A stretch of DNA of 6,455 bases from Candidatus Thorarchaeota archaeon (GTDB taxonomy: Archaea; Asgardarchaeota; Thorarchaeia; Thorarchaeales; Thorarchaeaceae): the NCBI GenBank assembly GCA_030638785.1, contig DAOWDY010000213.1, positions 1 through 6,455 of the forward strand. The letters run 5' to 3'. Of the stretch, positions 5,462 through 6,455 are shown in pieces. The notes below the pieces were generated by a model. That model was not told where the DNA came from, ran no database searches, and saw nothing but the letters and a program-made list of their open reading frames with translations. A program made the translations under genes and the position numbers. Each line of letters begins with the position of its first letter. Positions within the stretch are counted from its first letter, which is position 1.

Positions 5462-5490
5462 TGGAGGGAAACAGTAACTGCCACCCTCCA
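5462..5490 (-). terminator. Stem-loop 23 nt after the histone stop; probable 3' UTR or terminator hairpin
   Basis: Read on the minus strand, TGGAGGG pairs with CCCTCCA. Inside this, after one U-U mismatch and two possible G-U pairs, CAG pairs with CTG across the loop TTA. The whole element is centred on 5476. The G-U pairs exist only in the minus-strand RNA; in plus-strand RNA the same positions are A-C mismatches. A pyrimidine tract (CCTTCTTCTTCT, minus strand) follows about 11 nt later. This fits a termination or 3'-protecting hairpin of the histone mRNA. A DNA dyad for a regulator of the membrane-protein gene is the alternative. Confidence 0.5.
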
Positions 5491-5512
5491 CTTTAAACTA
5501 GTGCCCTTAGGA

Positions 5513-5707
5513 TTAAATGTCGTAAGCCTTGAGGGTCTTTCTCTTGTTGTCCTTACATCGACCAGCTGCTGTTGATAGCATTTGACCGATTTTCTCATTA
5601 ATTGCGCCGTATGCATCTGAGCCGACCATCATGTTCTGAGACTTGGCGAACTCCTTAACTGCACTCTTCACAAGAAATGTTGGGTATTTGGAACCTTTCT
5701 TTGCCAT
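5513..5707 (-). CDS. Archaeal histone, short form with truncated alpha-3
   Basis: This 64-residue histone-fold protein is a dimeric DNA-binding chromatin protein. It starts MAKKGSKYPTFLVKSAVKEF (helix 1). Helix 2 follows at about 31-47 (AYGAINEKIGQMLSTAA), and then the diagnostic loop and helix start GRCKDNKRKTLKAYDI, in which RKT and the D near the end match the RKTIKAEDI box of archaeal histones. The chain stops right after DI, so helix 3 is nearly absent. That resembles the short-alpha-3 prokaryotic histones proposed to assemble face to face rather than wrap DNA like HMfB. The start is fixed by GAGGTG (5714-5719) 6 nt before the ATG; the longer reading from a GTG at 5764 has no support. 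It has no tail. It is monocistronic, with a hairpin after the stop. Family call strong, subclass moderate. Confidence 0.88.
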   Translation of the reverse strand: MAKKGSKYPTFLVKSAVKEFAKSQNMMVGSDAYGAINEKIGQMLSTAAGRCKDNKRKTLKAYDI

Positions 5708-5767
5708 TATATACACCTCATTTAAGGTACACACTAAATCGCCGTTAAACAACGCTCCGTGCACACC

Positions 5768-5783
5768 CCTCGACGTATCGAGG
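5768..5783. promoter_or_regulatory. CCTCGA/TCGAGG dyad upstream of the histone
   Basis: This is a perfect 6-bp inverted repeat with a 4-bp spacer CGTA, followed on the plus strand by TTTT. No plus-strand gene ends nearby, so a plus-strand terminator is unlikely. The position, 60-75 bp before the histone ATG, suits an operator or leader structure. It is the first of three dyads whose centres lie about 26 and 34 bp apart. Confidence 0.35.
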
Positions 5784-5826
5784 TTTTAATGCACGCTAAC
5801 TAGTTAATAAGGCTATGCTGTGCGAT

Positions 5827-5843
5827 ATGGCGTGTGGCGCCAT
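5827..5843. promoter_or_regulatory. ATGGCG/CGCCAT dyad upstream of the histone
   Basis: This GC-rich perfect 6-bp inverted repeat has a 5-bp spacer in an otherwise AT-rich spacer region, followed on the plus strand by TTTTATC. On the minus strand GATAAAATGG overlaps it and could act as a distal TATA element for the histone. Whether it acts as DNA or RNA is not decidable from sequence. Confidence 0.3.
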
Positions 5844-5945
5844 TTTATCACAACTAGGGGCTATTCCGGCAGCTTTCTTTATTATAGTTAACGGTCTAGT
5901 ACGTTTCCCTACATGGAAATACCAGTTTCACATAGCTAACTCAAG

Positions 5946-5967
5946 TTGGATGAAATTACAGATCCAA
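5946..5967 (-). terminator. Possible hairpin after the small membrane-protein gene
   Basis: TTGGAT (5946-5951) and ATCCAA (5962-5967) form a perfect 6-bp stem with a 10-nt loop, beginning about 36 nt after the stop of the gene at 6004. There is no good T-tract after it on the minus strand, so a terminator function is weakly supported. Confidence 0.25.
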
Positions 5968-6003
5968 TAAACCCCTAACTGATGACGATGCTTCTTAGAT
6001 CAG

Positions 6004-6312
6004 TCATTCACTATGACTAACTGATTCTGTCAGTACACCTCTACTCTCTAGTAGATAGAAACAGACACCCATTACATACAAGAACGCGAAGAAAGACACT
6101 CCCTGAATGAGATTACTTGGTTCCCAATAGAGGGCTCCCTGCTCTATGAATATACGTGTGACCACTGATCCAACAACCAGAGTAATGAGAATGGTTGACA
6201 GGATGATGAAGAATATCTTCGATGTCTTTCTCCTCTCCTTGGATGTTGGTTTGCTCTTCTCCTCCGCAAGTGATGCAAACTCCTTCTCCCAATATTGGTC
6301 ATGCTCATTCAT
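6004..6312 (-). CDS. Small two-helix membrane protein with charged N-terminal segment
   Basis: This 102-residue protein has no recognised family. Residues 1-32 are hydrophilic and charged (MNEHDQYWEKEF..., then KERRKTSK), predicted to be cytoplasmic by the positive-inside rule. Helix 1 spans about 33-56 (FFIILSTILITLVVGSVV) and helix 2 about 68-88 (GVSFFAFLYVMGVCFYLL). A short polar tail ends the chain, so both termini should face the cytoplasm. The start is supported by GAGG (6320-6323, minus strand) 7 nt before the ATG. It looks like a small accessory or assembly protein, but nothing shows a partner. Its architecture resembles the membrane protein at 5126-5392, without visible sequence similarity. 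Confidence 0.7.
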   Translation of the reverse strand: MNEHDQYWEKEFASLAEEKSKPTSKERRKTSKIFFIILSTILITLVVGSVVTRIFIEQGALYWEPSNLIQGVSFFAFLYVMGVCFYLLESRGVLTESVSHSE

Positions 6313-6378
6313 CGAAACGCCTCAATTCGTCCTAAGATTCTTTCTTCTTAAGGTCTGTCTTGTTGAAAGGTTTGTACA

Positions 6379-6455
6379 GTGAGGGTGTTCATCTCGGAAA
6401 TTACAGAGAAACAAACGACCATCCAAAACTGTACTTACACCGAACAGAAGCTTTA
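6379..6455 (+). CDS. Possible 5' end of a gene running off the right edge
   Basis: A GTG at 6379 opens a frame that begins MRVFISEITEKQ and stays open to the window end (25 full codons). GAAAGG (6365-6370) lies 8 nt upstream as an SD. It would be divergent from the small membrane-protein gene. The opposite strand is also open here (about 43 codons ending in a TGA at 6322-6324), so the case is weak and depends on sequence beyond the edge. Confidence 0.25.
   Translation, partial: MRVFISEITEKQTTIQNCTYTEQKL

Larger units (their letters stand above)
5708..6003. other. Intergenic region upstream of the histone, with several dyads
   Basis: These 296 bp contain no acceptable gene. From the histone outwards they hold the SD (5714-5719), a TATA-like GTTTAAC (minus strand, 5744-5750), a CCTCGA/TCGAGG hairpin (5768-5783), the palindrome TAACTAGTTA (5797-5806) and an ATGGCG/CGCCAT hairpin (5827-5843). 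On the far side is a TTGGAT/ATCCAA stem-loop (5946-5967) that may end the membrane-protein gene at 6004. No tRNA-like TTCRANNC arm or other known RNA was seen. Confidence 0.55.

Noticed and set aside
5979..6025. C/D box guide RNA suggested by TGATGA and CTGA
   Set aside because: The boxes are too close, convincing inner boxes are missing, and the stretch overlaps the end of the membrane-protein gene.
6374..6434. GTACAGT/ACTGTAC inverted repeat at the right edge
   Set aside because: It is only 7 bp with a 47-bp spacer and sits in a possible gene start. Chance is likely.
1..6455. tRNA, rRNA, CRISPR, insertion sequence or attachment site
   Set aside because: No cloverleaf TTCRANNC arm, regularly spaced repeat array, transposase/integrase motif or flanking terminal repeats were found on reading both strands.

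Overview
The window looks archaeal. It encodes a short histone-fold protein, its promoters look like TATA boxes rather than -35/-10 pairs, and several starts have Shine-Dalgarno (SD) sequences matching the archaeal 16S 3' end. It also carries a soluble multi-PAS histidine kinase and small archaeal-type membrane proteins. The mix (histone, lysine-rich tail fused to TPRs, DUF1028 and DUF3303 proteins) would fit an Asgard-type genome, but that placement is a guess from memory. No tRNA, rRNA, CRISPR array, transposase or integrase was seen.

Layout. Positions 72-1946 (+) encode a cytoplasmic three-PAS sensor histidine kinase. It converges, 7 bp apart, with a minus-strand gene (1954-2856) for a six-TPR protein with a histone H1-like lysine tail. 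A divergent intergenic region (2857-3193) follows. It leads into the least familiar part of the window: a compact series of four very small genes (34, 37, 32 and 36 codons; 3194-3652, +) behind a good TATA box and a perfect 7-bp leader hairpin. Each of the four has an SD. The two middle products are diverged paralogues. Next come a DUF1028 Ntn-hydrolase-fold protein with a C-terminal PG_binding_2-like domain (about 3801-4700, +) and a DUF3303-like protein (4806-5111, +). The latter converges, 14 bp apart, with a minus-strand two-helix membrane protein (5126-5392). Further minus-strand genes are the histone (5513-5707) and another small two-helix membrane protein (6004-6312). A possible plus-strand gene start runs off the right edge.

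How the parts may relate. There is no single recognisable pathway; most genes seem to be individually promoted housekeeping or accessory genes. Two links are suggested by sequence alone. An AATACTAT motif occurs upstream of the kinase and twice around the TATA box of the small-gene series. Two proteins, the histone and the lysine-tailed TPR protein, could both touch DNA. The four-gene small-protein operon is the best candidate for an undescribed system. Its function cannot be read from the sequence.
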